Shown here piece after piece: positions 36,824-44,210 of a DNA stretch of 64,000 bases. This DNA comes from AC-49 sp963766605. GTDB lineage: Bacteria; Actinomycetota; Thermoleophilia; Solirubrobacterales; Solirubrobacteraceae. The notes under the pieces were generated by a model, which saw only the letters and a program-made list of their open reading frames with translations, ran no database searches and was not told the origin of the DNA. A program made the translations under genes and the position numbers. The first letter of the stretch is position 1; every line of letters starts with the position of its first letter. The stretch covers positions 1,054,001 through 1,118,000 of the forward strand of contig CAVYAT010000007.1 of NCBI GenBank assembly GCA_963766605.1, in the 5' to 3' direction.

Positions 36824-37753
36824 GTGAGCCAGGAAGAGGCCAATCAGATCGTGCGCGAGGCCGAGCGCCGGCGGCGCTCGCTGCGCCCGCCGATGAAGTA
36901 CCTGCTCCCGGTGGTGGCGGCACTCGGTGCGGGCGGCGCGGTCGCGGTGGCGTCGATCCCGGGCAGCGGGGGCGTGATCACCGGCTGCTATGCGACCGAC
37001 ACCGCCGGGGTGACCATGCAGCCCCAGGTGCGGATCGGAGCGCTTCGCATCATCGATCCGAGCCTGCCGGCCACGACCGTGACCAAGCCGGGCACCCCGG
37101 CGGTGCCGAACTACGCCGCAGTCTGCATGTCCGACGAGGGCACGCTCGAGTGGAACCAGCAGGGACCGCAGGGTCCTTCCGGCGCCGCTGGGTCTGCGGG
37201 CGCCGCGGGCGCGCAGGGCGGCCAGGGTGTCCCCGGCACGCCGTTGATCGGCGAGACGACGTTCGGGTTCAGCACCAAGGGTGGCGAGACGTTCCTCAAG
37301 CTCGACGGCATCAAGGGCGAAGTGACGCAGAAGGGCTACGTGGGCGATATCGAGATCTCGTCGTACTCGATCGGCGCGGGCAACCGCAACCTGGGCTCCG
37401 GGTCCGGCGGGGGGACGGGCAAGACGAACTTCCACGACCTGACGATCACCAAGACCGTCGACAAGGCGTCGCCGACCCTGTTCGCCGCCGCGGCCACCGG
37501 CAAGCACCTCAGCAACGCGACCCTGACCTTCGTGCGCAAGGCCGGCGAGAAGCCGCTGGAGTACCTGAAGATCAAGCTCACCGACGTGCTCGTGTCCAGT
37601 TACAAATCTGGGACCTCCAACAAGGCTCAGCCGATCGAGTCGATCACGTTCAACTTCACCAAGATCGAGGCGACGTTCCCGGCCGCCGGAAACAACGGCC
37701 TGAAGATCAAGTCGGTGACCTCCAACATCAACCTTTCCCAGCAGGGCCGCTGA
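36824..37753 (+). CDS. Membrane-anchored collagen-repeat/Hcp-like protein (309 aa)
   Basis: A cytoplasmic basic N-terminus (EAERRRRSLRPPMKYL) precedes one hydrophobic segment (about 26-45) that anchors or exports the protein. After a Cys-containing region come nine collagen-type GXY triplets (about 112-140, GPQGPSGAAGSAGAAGAQGG). The C-terminal 165 residues match the Hcp tube-protein family: ETFLKLDGIKGEVTQKGYVG, EISSYSIGAG, DLTITKTVDKASPTLFAAAATG, YLKIKLTDVLVSSYKSG and ITFNFTKIEATF. No other type VI secretion gene is seen. Start is GTG. The methyltransferase gene overlaps its stop by CTGA. Confidence 0.85.
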   Translation: MSQEEANQIVREAERRRRSLRPPMKYLLPVVAALGAGGAVAVASIPGSGGVITGCYATDTAGVTMQPQVRIGALRIIDPSLPATTVTKPGTPAVPNYAAVCMSDEGTLEWNQQGPQGPSGAAGSAGAAGAQGGQGVPGTPLIGETTFGFSTKGGETFLKLDGIKGEVTQKGYVGDIEISSYSIGAGNRNLGSGSGGGTGKTNFHDLTITKTVDKASPTLFAAAATGKHLSNATLTFVRKAGEKPLEYLKIKLTDVLVSSYKSGTSNKAQPIESITFNFTKIEATFPAAGNNGLKIKSVTSNINLSQQGR

Positions 37754-39216
37754 CCACGACCGCCGCCGGCGAGGCCTACGACCGCTTCGCCTACCCCGGA
37801 TTCGCCTACGGGTCGACGCACCCGGCGCGGCTCGAGGTCGTCGCGCGGTTGTTCGGGCTGGACACCGCGCCGGCGGCCGCCGCCGCGGTGCTCGAGCTGG
37901 GGTGCGGCGACGGCGGAAACGCCCTGTCGATCGCCCAGACGCTGCCCGGCGCGCGCGTGGTGGGCCTCGACGCCTCGCAGTCGGCGATCGCCCGTGGCGC
38001 GGCGCTGGCCCGCGCCGCCGACCTCGGCAACGCCCGGCTGCTGGTGGCCGACATCGAGGCGCTGCCCGACGAACTCGGGCAGTTCGACTACATCGTCGCC
38101 CACGGCATCTACTCGTGGATTCCCGCGCGGGTGCGCGTCGCGTTGCTCGCCGCGGTGCGCAGGCACCTCGCGCCGAACGGGATCGCCTTCGTCAGCTACA
38201 ACGCCTACCCCGGCAGCTACCTGCGCGACATGGCGCGCGACATCCTGCACTACCACCTGCGCGACGTCAGTGATCCGCAGGAGCGCGTCCGCGGGGCCCA
38301 GGAGCTGATGGCCGCGGTCGTCTCGATCGAGGATCCGAGCCCTTACGCGCGGGTGCTGCGCGAGCACCTCGAGCGGATGCTCATGTACCCAGCGGCGCTG
38401 CTCGTCCACGACGACCTCGCCGAGATCAGCACGCCGTTCTACCTCCACGAGTTCGTCGAGCACGCCGAGAAGCACGGCCTGGCGTTCCTCGCGGACGCCG
38501 ACCTCGGCGAGAGCCTGATCCGCAACGTCTCGGAGGGGGTGGTCGAGCTGATGGCCGGGCTGCCCGACGACGTCGTCGTGCGCGATCAGTACCTCGACTT
38601 CTTCAAGAACCGGATGTTCCACTGCACTCTGCTGTGCCACGGCGAGGCGTCGATCGACCGGACGCTGGAGCGCGATGTGGTGACCGCGTGCGCCATCTCG
38701 TCGCGCGCGGCCCTGGAGGGCGAGGACACGTTCGTCACGCCCGATGGCCTCAGCATGACGACGTCCGAGCCCCACGTGCACGCCACGATGACGGCGCTCG
38801 TGCAGGCGTGGCCGGGAGCGCTGGACTACGCGACGCTGCTGGACCACGCGGTCGCCGGCGCCGGTGAGGACACGCCCCGCCCGGCCGTCGACGCCCGGCT
38901 GCGCGAGGTGCTGCTCGAGGCCTACCTGGCCGGCATCGTGCGCCTCGCCGGCTGCCCTCCGCCGCTGGTCAAGCAGGCCGGCGAGCGCCCGGTGGCCAGC
39001 GCACTGGTCCGCGCCCAGATCGCCAGCGGGTCAACGATCGTCACCTCACTGGGCCACGAGACGGTCAGTCTCGAGGGCCCACTCGACGGGCCGCTGATCG
39101 CCCTGCTCGACGGCACGCGCGACCACGATGCGCTGGCCGCCGCGCTGCCCGATCTCGAGCTGCCGATCGACGACGCGCTGGCGCACCTGGCGGCCGGCGC
39201 CCTGCTGTCGGCCTGA
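37750..39216 (+). CDS. SAM methyltransferase with methyltransferase regulatory domain (488 aa), apparent CTG start
   Basis: Class I methyltransferase fold with VLELGCGDGGNALSIAQ (about residue 46), VVGLDASQSAI, and an acidic VADIEALPDELG. It is followed by the PF10119-type regulatory domain (HEFVEHAEKHGLAFLADADLG, then KNRMFHCTLLCH). The family's conserved start, AYDRFAYPGFAYGSTHPARL, is present in frame, but no ATG, GTG or TTG precedes it. The only near-cognate codon is CTG at 37750, forming a CTGA overlap with the Hcp-like stop. The next start, TTG at 37849, would remove the conserved segment. Substrate unknown; the overlap suggests it may act on or with the Hcp-like protein. Confidence 0.85.
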   Translation: MTTTAAGEAYDRFAYPGFAYGSTHPARLEVVARLFGLDTAPAAAAAVLELGCGDGGNALSIAQTLPGARVVGLDASQSAIARGAALARAADLGNARLLVADIEALPDELGQFDYIVAHGIYSWIPARVRVALLAAVRRHLAPNGIAFVSYNAYPGSYLRDMARDILHYHLRDVSDPQERVRGAQELMAAVVSIEDPSPYARVLREHLERMLMYPAALLVHDDLAEISTPFYLHEFVEHAEKHGLAFLADADLGESLIRNVSEGVVELMAGLPDDVVVRDQYLDFFKNRMFHCTLLCHGEASIDRTLERDVVTACAISSRAALEGEDTFVTPDGLSMTTSEPHVHATMTALVQAWPGALDYATLLDHAVAGAGEDTPRPAVDARLREVLLEAYLAGIVRLAGCPPPLVKQAGERPVASALVRAQIASGSTIVTSLGHETVSLEGPLDGPLIALLDGTRDHDALAAALPDLELPIDDALAHLAAGALLSA

Positions 39217-39219
39217 TTT

Positions 39220-40095
39220 TCAGCTCTGCTCGCGCGGGCACCACCACGTCGTCCGCCCGCCGACCTGGGCGCGGCGCAGCTGCTCCCCGCAGCGGGGGCA
39301 GATACCGTCGCGCCCGCGCTCGGGGCGCCCGCGGTGGGGGATCAGCTTGCCGGTGTGGACGCCGCCCTTGGCGATCGCCGAGCGGGTGGCGGCGCGAATC
39401 GCCCGGCGCAGCGCGTCGAGCTCTTCGTCGCCGACGTCGTTGGCCGGGCGCAGCGGGCTCAGGCGCGCCTGCCACAGCGCCTCGTCGGCGAGTAGGTTGC
39501 CGACGCCCGCGATCACCGACTGGTCCATGATCCGCGCCTTCAGCGGTCCGCGCCCGCGCCCGACGCGTTCGCGGAACTCGTCGCGCCCGACCAGCGCCGC
39601 ATCGGGGCCGAGGCGGTCGATGTTCGGTTCGAGGATCGCGCGGCCCAGGCGCCGCGGGTCGCGCAGGATCATCGTGCCGCCGTCGTCGAACGTGATCGTG
39701 AAGCGGTCCCAGACAGGGTTGTGGCCGAAGCGCTTGGGGTCGCCGGCGCCCTCGCCGTCGATCACGATTCGCCCCGCCATCCCGAGGTGCAGGCCGAGTA
39801 CCGGGCCCTCGCCGCCGTCGGTCTCCAGGTGCATCGTCTTGCCCGTCCGGTGGGCCGCCGTGATCGTCCGACCGACCAGCGCGTCGGCGATGTCCCCGCC
39901 CGCGTGCGGGCGCGTGACGTAGCCGTCGGAGTCGTCGACGGCGGCAATCCGGCGGCCAAGAGCGCGGCGCTCGATGAGCGCCCGCGCCGACTCGACCTCC
40001 GGGAGCTCAGGCGAGGACGGCCTCGTTGTCGTAGAGCTTGAGGACGCGCACGGCGCCCTGCGGCGCGGCGTCCATGCACAGCCGGCACAGGACAC
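39220..40095 (-). CDS. Fpg/Nei-family DNA glycosylase with abnormal N-terminus and zinc finger
   Basis: Base-excision repair fold: PELPEVESARALIERRALG at the usual N-terminus, HRTGKTMHLE with the beta-hairpin Lys, the helix-two-turn-helix DQSVIAGVGNLLADEALWQARLSP and a C-terminal zinc finger. In active enzymes Pro follows the initiator Met and is the catalytic nucleophile. Here the codon before that Pro (40009-40011) is TCG, and the nearest in-frame start is GTG at 40095, which would leave a 28-residue extension. In the finger, CPRCG is intact but the second pair reads CPRE, losing the fourth Cys. The gene overlaps the ferredoxin gene. It may be inactive, mis-sequenced, or a divergent binder. 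Confidence 0.7.
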   Translation of the reverse strand: MSCAGCAWTPRRRAPCASSSSTTTRPSSPELPEVESARALIERRALGRRIAAVDDSDGYVTRPHAGGDIADALVGRTITAAHRTGKTMHLETDGGEGPVLGLHLGMAGRIVIDGEGAGDPKRFGHNPVWDRFTITFDDGGTMILRDPRRLGRAILEPNIDRLGPDAALVGRDEFRERVGRGRGPLKARIMDQSVIAGVGNLLADEALWQARLSPLRPANDVGDEELDALRRAIRAATRSAIAKGGVHTGKLIPHRGRPERGRDGICPRCGEQLRRAQVGGRTTWWCPREQS

Positions 40096-40249
40096 ACTCG
40101 TCGACGTTGTCCTTGACGATCTCAACGCCCGAGGCAGTGCCCTTGAAGATGTCGACCGGGCAGACCTCGTCGAGCTTGGCCGCCAGCGCCGCGTCGCCGG
40201 TCACCTCGTCGGAGACCTCGATGCCGATGAAGATCGCGTCGACCCTCAT
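40007..40249 (-). CDS. Small [4Fe-4S] ferredoxin, FixX-like (80 aa)
   Basis: The Cys set is VCPVDIF near residue 30 and CVLCRLC near residues 52-58, with a Cys-to-Ala change where a second cluster's CP would be (MDAAP). This gives four ligands for one [4Fe-4S] cluster, as in FixX-type ferredoxins. ATG at 40249 overlaps the stop of the sucD-like gene (ATGA at 40246-40249), so it is made together with that ligase. The partner is unknown. A ferredoxin-dependent 2-oxoacid oxidoreductase or acyl-CoA redox enzyme would be logical. Confidence 0.85.
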   Translation of the reverse strand: MRVDAIFIGIEVSDEVTGDAALAAKLDEVCPVDIFKGTASGVEIVKDNVDECVLCRLCMDAAPQGAVRVLKLYDNEAVLA

Positions 40250-41163
40250 GCGCGCGCTCCGATCTTGTCGGCGATCAGGTCGGGGATCTGCGAGATCTCC
40301 TCGGCCACGGTGATGCCGGCCTCGGCGAGGCGGGCGATCTTCTCGGTCGCCGTGTCCTCCTTGCCCTCGACGATCGTGCCCGCGTGGCCGAAGCTCATGC
40401 CCGGCATCTCGTCCATGAAGCGCCCGGCCATGAACGCGACGATCGGCAGCCGCGAGTCGTTCTCGGTCACCCAGCGCGCCAGCTCGGCCTCCATGCGGCC
40501 GCCCGGCTCGGTGTAGATGACGATCGCCTCGGTCTGCTCGTCGGCCTCGAACAACGGCATCAGCTCGGCGTAGGAGGAGCCGATGATCGCGTCGCCGCCG
40601 ATCGACACCGCGGTCGACTGACCCAGGCCGGCGGCGGTCAGCGTCGAGCTCATCTCGGTCGTCATGCCGCCGCTGCGGCTGATCACGCCGACTGGGCCCG
40701 GCGTGTAGGACTTCGCGGCGTCCTTGGCCGGGCCGCCGATGCCGCCCATCTTGATCACGTCGGGAACGATGATCCCCAGGCAGTTGGGGCCGATGATCCG
40801 TGCGCCGCGCAGCGTCGCGAGCTCGACCATCTGGGCGACATCGCCGCGGGGGATGCGCTCGGTGACGATCACGATCAGCTCGATCCCGTTTTCGATCGCC
40901 TCGAGGACCGCGTCCTTGGTGAACGCGGGGGGGACGGTCACCACGGAGCCCGTGATCGGCCCGCCGTGGTGCTCGACGGCCTGGGTGACGGTGTCGAAGA
41001 CCGGCACGCCGTGGACGTCGCGCCCGAGCCGGCCCGGTGTCACGCCGCCGACGATCTTGGCGCCGGCGCCGTAGTCGATGCACTCGCGCGTGAGGTTCAC
41101 GGCCTCGCGGCCGGTGATGCCCTGGACGATGAACGTGGTCTCGGCGTCGATGAGAATGCTCAT
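40246..41163 (-). CDS. sucD: Succinyl-CoA ligase-like alpha subunit (305 aa)
   Basis: CoA-binding and phospho-His subunit. TFIVQGITGREAVNLT is the N-terminal CoA-binding loop, GPNCLGIIVP and PGPVGVISRSGGMTTEM are signature blocks, and the phosphorylated His lies in SFGHAGTIVEGKEDTA (near residue 257). It overlaps both neighbours by ATGA, giving a tight beta-alpha-ferredoxin operon. Substrate could be succinate or a related acid such as malate, since malate-CoA ligases are homologous; the sequence does not settle this. Confidence 0.9.
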   Translation of the reverse strand: MSILIDAETTFIVQGITGREAVNLTRECIDYGAGAKIVGGVTPGRLGRDVHGVPVFDTVTQAVEHHGGPITGSVVTVPPAFTKDAVLEAIENGIELIVIVTERIPRGDVAQMVELATLRGARIIGPNCLGIIVPDVIKMGGIGGPAKDAAKSYTPGPVGVISRSGGMTTEMSSTLTAAGLGQSTAVSIGGDAIIGSSYAELMPLFEADEQTEAIVIYTEPGGRMEAELARWVTENDSRLPIVAFMAGRFMDEMPGMSFGHAGTIVEGKEDTATEKIARLAEAGITVAEEISQIPDLIADKIGARA

Positions 41164-42356
41164 GCCCCGTGGACCGCCAGTCGGGCCGCCTCGTGCAACG
41201 ACGTCGTGCGGTCGGCGTAGCGCACGCCGTAGTGCTCGAGGATCTTGAACCCTTCCTCTTCCCACGCACCGGGGATGCGGAAGATCGAGATCTTCTCGGC
41301 CGGGTCCATGTCGAGCTCGATGCACGCCTTGATCACGCCGCGGGCGACGATGTCGACGCGGGTGTTGGACACGATCGACATCATCACCGCGATCTTGTCG
41401 ACGCCCGGCTTGGTCAGGACGAGCTTGGCCAGCCCGCACGCCTTCTCGACCGACGGGTTGCCGCCGATCTCGCAGTAGTTGGCCGGCCTGCCGCCGTGGG
41501 CGCGGACGGCGTCGAACAGGGTCAGCGAGCCGCCACCGGCGCCGATCACGAGTCCGAGGTCGCCATCGAACTCGGTCACGTTGCCGGCCACGCCGCGGTG
41601 CGAGGAGGCGTCGACCGCCTCGCCGGCGAGCTCGAACTCGGTCGGCTCGCGGGCCTGGCGCGTCTCGTCGTCGCCGACGCCGAGGTCCTTGAGGAGTGCC
41701 CTGTGGCGCCCGCGGGCCTCGTTCTCCATGTCCATGTGCGCGTCGAGCGCGACGAACGACCCGTCCTTGAGCTTGCCGAGCGGGTTGATCTCGGCCAGCG
41801 TCATGTCGTACCGGACGAACAGGTTGGCCAGCCGCGTGATGATCGGGACGAGGCGGTTGAGGTCCGAGCCGGTGACGCCGGTCGACGCGACAACCTCCTT
41901 GGCCATGAAGTCGCTGAACGGCAGGATGTTGGAGAAGTGCCGGCGCCCGACCTTGTCGGGCTGCTCCTCAGCGACCTGCTCGATGTCGATGCCGCCGACC
42001 GGGCTGAAGATGATCACCGGCTGCTTGCGCAGGCCGTCCCAGACGACGCCGGCGTAGAACTCCTGATCGACATCGGCCTTCGGGTCGACGAGAACGCCGC
42101 GCGGCATGTGGCCGTTGATCTCGAGCTTGAGTACGTCGGCGGCGTGGGCGGCCGCCTCGTCGGGCGTGTCGGCGAACTGCACGCCGCCGGCCTTCATGCG
42201 CCCGCCGGTCAGGACCTGGGACTTGATGACGGTCGACCCGCCGATCCGGGCGGCGATCTCGCGCGCCTCGTCGGCGTCGGTGGTGAAGCCGAAGTCGGTG
42301 ACCGGTATGCCGGCCCGCTTGACGATCTCGCGAGCCTCGTATTCGTAGAAACGCAT
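41160..42356 (-). CDS. sucC: Succinyl-CoA ligase-like beta subunit, divergent (398 aa)
   Basis: ATP-grasp subunit. FYEYEAREIVKRAGIPV is the usual start, VIKSQVLTGGRMKAGGVQFADTP the ATP-grasp region, AEINPLGKLKDGSFVALDAHM the metal-binding part and GGSLTLFDAVRAHGGRPANYCEIGGNP the C-terminal CoA-ligase flavodoxin-like domain. It departs from textbook SucC at the extreme N-terminus (MRFYEYEA rather than MNLHEYQA) and near EIGGNPSVEKACGLAKLVL. It heads the sucC-sucD-ferredoxin unit. It could be succinyl-CoA, malate-CoA or another acid-thiol ligase. Confidence 0.87.
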   Translation of the reverse strand: MRFYEYEAREIVKRAGIPVTDFGFTTDADEAREIAARIGGSTVIKSQVLTGGRMKAGGVQFADTPDEAAAHAADVLKLEINGHMPRGVLVDPKADVDQEFYAGVVWDGLRKQPVIIFSPVGGIDIEQVAEEQPDKVGRRHFSNILPFSDFMAKEVVASTGVTGSDLNRLVPIITRLANLFVRYDMTLAEINPLGKLKDGSFVALDAHMDMENEARGRHRALLKDLGVGDDETRQAREPTEFELAGEAVDASSHRGVAGNVTEFDGDLGLVIGAGGGSLTLFDAVRAHGGRPANYCEIGGNPSVEKACGLAKLVLTKPGVDKIAVMMSIVSNTRVDIVARGVIKACIELDMDPAEKISIFRIPGAWEEEGFKILEHYGVRYADRTTSLHEAARLAVHGA

Positions 42357-42396
42357 GCGGCGCGCAACCCTACTCAGCCGCGCTCGATTGTGACGT

Positions 42397-44181
42397 TCAG
42401 GCGCTGACAATCGTGAACCGCAGGTGGCGGGCCGGCGAGACGCGGCCCGCCCTGTCGGTCGCGGTCAGAACGAGACGGTAGTCGCCATGCTTCAAGAAGC
42501 CCGCGAGGTGCCGCGGCAGTTCGTACTCGCCCTCGAACAGGCCACCGAACGGCCCCGGCCATCCAGGCTCCGCCCAGCCGGTGCCGACCTTGGTGAACGT
42601 GTCGGCGCCGAGGTGGTGATGATGGACGAGCTCGACGATGCCCACGACCTTGGCGTTCTCGTTGAGCGTGTAGCGCAGGAACGCGCCGTGGTGCGCGGTG
42701 AAGCGCGCGTGGCTCAGCGAGACGTGTGTGAGCCTCGGTGTCGTCGTGTTGAGCGGCAGCGATGGCGCGACGACGCCGGCCTGCGCGGGCGTGTGCACCT
42801 GGTACCTACAGGTCGTCGGCGCCTCGTAGGCTCCGATGTCGGGCTGCGCCACGCCGTTGCAGTCGTGATCGATCGCCCGCGGCGCGCCGGTGACGTCGGT
42901 CTCGCCAGGGTAGAGCGCACCCGCGTCGCCGCGGTCCAGCAGCGGTGACGAGGCCTTGAGGTGCAGGTCGCGGTGGGGGGCGTCGACGAAGTCCGGCTCG
43001 ACGTCGAGATTCGTTCCCGAGCCCGGCGCGGGGACGCCGGCGCCATAGGTCGTCGTGAAGGCCGACGAGTCGACGTTCCAGTTCAGCGCCGGGCCGCCGC
43101 GCAGAGCGGGGGACCCGCTGTCGATCGCGGTGTTGGACACGGTGACCGAAGTACCGGGGCGCGCGGCGCCGAGGTCAAGCCCGGTGCTGTCGTCGTGTGG
43201 CGCGACGATCGAGTCGCCGGCGAACGTCAGCGTCGGTGGCGTTGCCGGCCCCGGTGCGGCGTCGGCCTCGTCGACGAATGCGGTCGATAGCCAGCCCGCG
43301 TCTGCCGGCTCGATGATGCTGTCGTGCACGCTCACGGCGGCGCCCGCGCCCTGGTCGCGGAAGCGCACGGCGACGTCGCCGGCGTCGATCGTGCTGCGGT
43401 TGATGATCGTGGTCGCGTCGCGCACCACGACCGCGTCGGCGCCCCGCAGCGTCGAGTCGTCGATCGTCGTCGGCGCGCTGGCGACGACGTCGCCCTGGGG
43501 CTGGGTCGAAGACGCCGAGAAGTCGGGGACGGTGACCGTCGAGCGGACGACCCCGACCCACCCGCCGGTGCCGCCGGTGACGCCGATTGCCGCCTGGTAG
43601 CCGTTGACCGTCGAGCTGTCGATGGTCAGCTCGGCGGTGCCCGCGCCGTTGGCGAGACCGATCGCATAGTCCCACCGGTCGGGATTGATCGGGTCGGACT
43701 GTTCGGCGAGCACGTGGAAGAGCACGACGCTCGGAGCAGACGCGCCGCCGCCGCGGATCGCCGGGAGCACCTCTCCGCCGTTGCCGTCGCTCGCGACGCC
43801 GCCGCGGACGGCGAGGCCGGTGAACGTCGCGGCGTTGTCGCCGAGCGTGAACGCCGGCGCGTGCTGTGCGCCGGCGTCGACGAACGTCCCCGTCTCGACG
43901 GCGCCCGCGCCGGTCGCAGGCGGGGTCGAGGGGCCCGCACCGACGAACGACAGCGGGATCGTGTCGGTGACCGCCTCGGAGTAGACGCCGGCGGCGATGC
44001 TGATCGTGTCGCCGCTCGTGGAGCGGTCGACCGCGTACTGGATCGTGTGGCAGGGATGGGCCGTACAGCCTCCGGCGTTGACGCCGGTCGTCGACACCAG
44101 CCGGGTCGCGGCGTGGGCGCAGGCGGTACTCAGCAGGGTCGCGATCAACACGGTCGTGAGGCCTGTCGCGTGCTTGCTCAT
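42397..44181 (-). CDS. Secreted right-handed beta-helix protein, paralogue 1 (594 aa)
   Basis: Signal peptide MSKHATGLTTVLIATLLSTACAHA, with a Cys before AHA that could be a lipobox-like site. Then ATRLVSTTGVNAGGC...CHTIQYAVDRSTSGDTISIAAGVYSE, the pectate-lyase/DUF1565-like start of parallel beta-helix proteins. Short helical coils follow (TTIDDSTLRGADAVVVRDATTI, INRSTIDAGDVAVRF). After GETDVTGAPRAIDHDCNGVAQPDIGAYEAP comes a C-terminal domain of about 130 residues (LTHVSLSHARFTAHHGAFLRYTLNENAKV) with many His. It shares this layout with the next two genes. Probably a surface or secreted polysaccharide-binding or adhesive protein; no catalytic residues are assigned. Confidence 0.8.
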   Translation of the reverse strand: MSKHATGLTTVLIATLLSTACAHAATRLVSTTGVNAGGCTAHPCHTIQYAVDRSTSGDTISIAAGVYSEAVTDTIPLSFVGAGPSTPPATGAGAVETGTFVDAGAQHAPAFTLGDNAATFTGLAVRGGVASDGNGGEVLPAIRGGGASAPSVVLFHVLAEQSDPINPDRWDYAIGLANGAGTAELTIDSSTVNGYQAAIGVTGGTGGWVGVVRSTVTVPDFSASSTQPQGDVVASAPTTIDDSTLRGADAVVVRDATTIINRSTIDAGDVAVRFRDQGAGAAVSVHDSIIEPADAGWLSTAFVDEADAAPGPATPPTLTFAGDSIVAPHDDSTGLDLGAARPGTSVTVSNTAIDSGSPALRGGPALNWNVDSSAFTTTYGAGVPAPGSGTNLDVEPDFVDAPHRDLHLKASSPLLDRGDAGALYPGETDVTGAPRAIDHDCNGVAQPDIGAYEAPTTCRYQVHTPAQAGVVAPSLPLNTTTPRLTHVSLSHARFTAHHGAFLRYTLNENAKVVGIVELVHHHHLGADTFTKVGTGWAEPGWPGPFGGLFEGEYELPRHLAGFLKHGDYRLVLTATDRAGRVSPARHLRFTIVSA

Positions 44182-44210
44182 GCACGCTCAACTGCCTGCG
44201 CGCCGCGGAG

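Noticed and set aside
36824..37753. Hcp-like domain as evidence for a type VI secretion system
   Set aside because: The protein has a membrane anchor and collagen repeats, and no sheath, VgrG, baseplate or ClpV gene is present. Only the fold is shared.
42385..42413. CGATTGT...ACAATCG inverted repeat upstream of sucC as an operator
   Set aside because: Half of it encodes the last residues of the beta-helix protein, the arms are 15 bp apart, and no matching dyad occurs elsewhere in the window.
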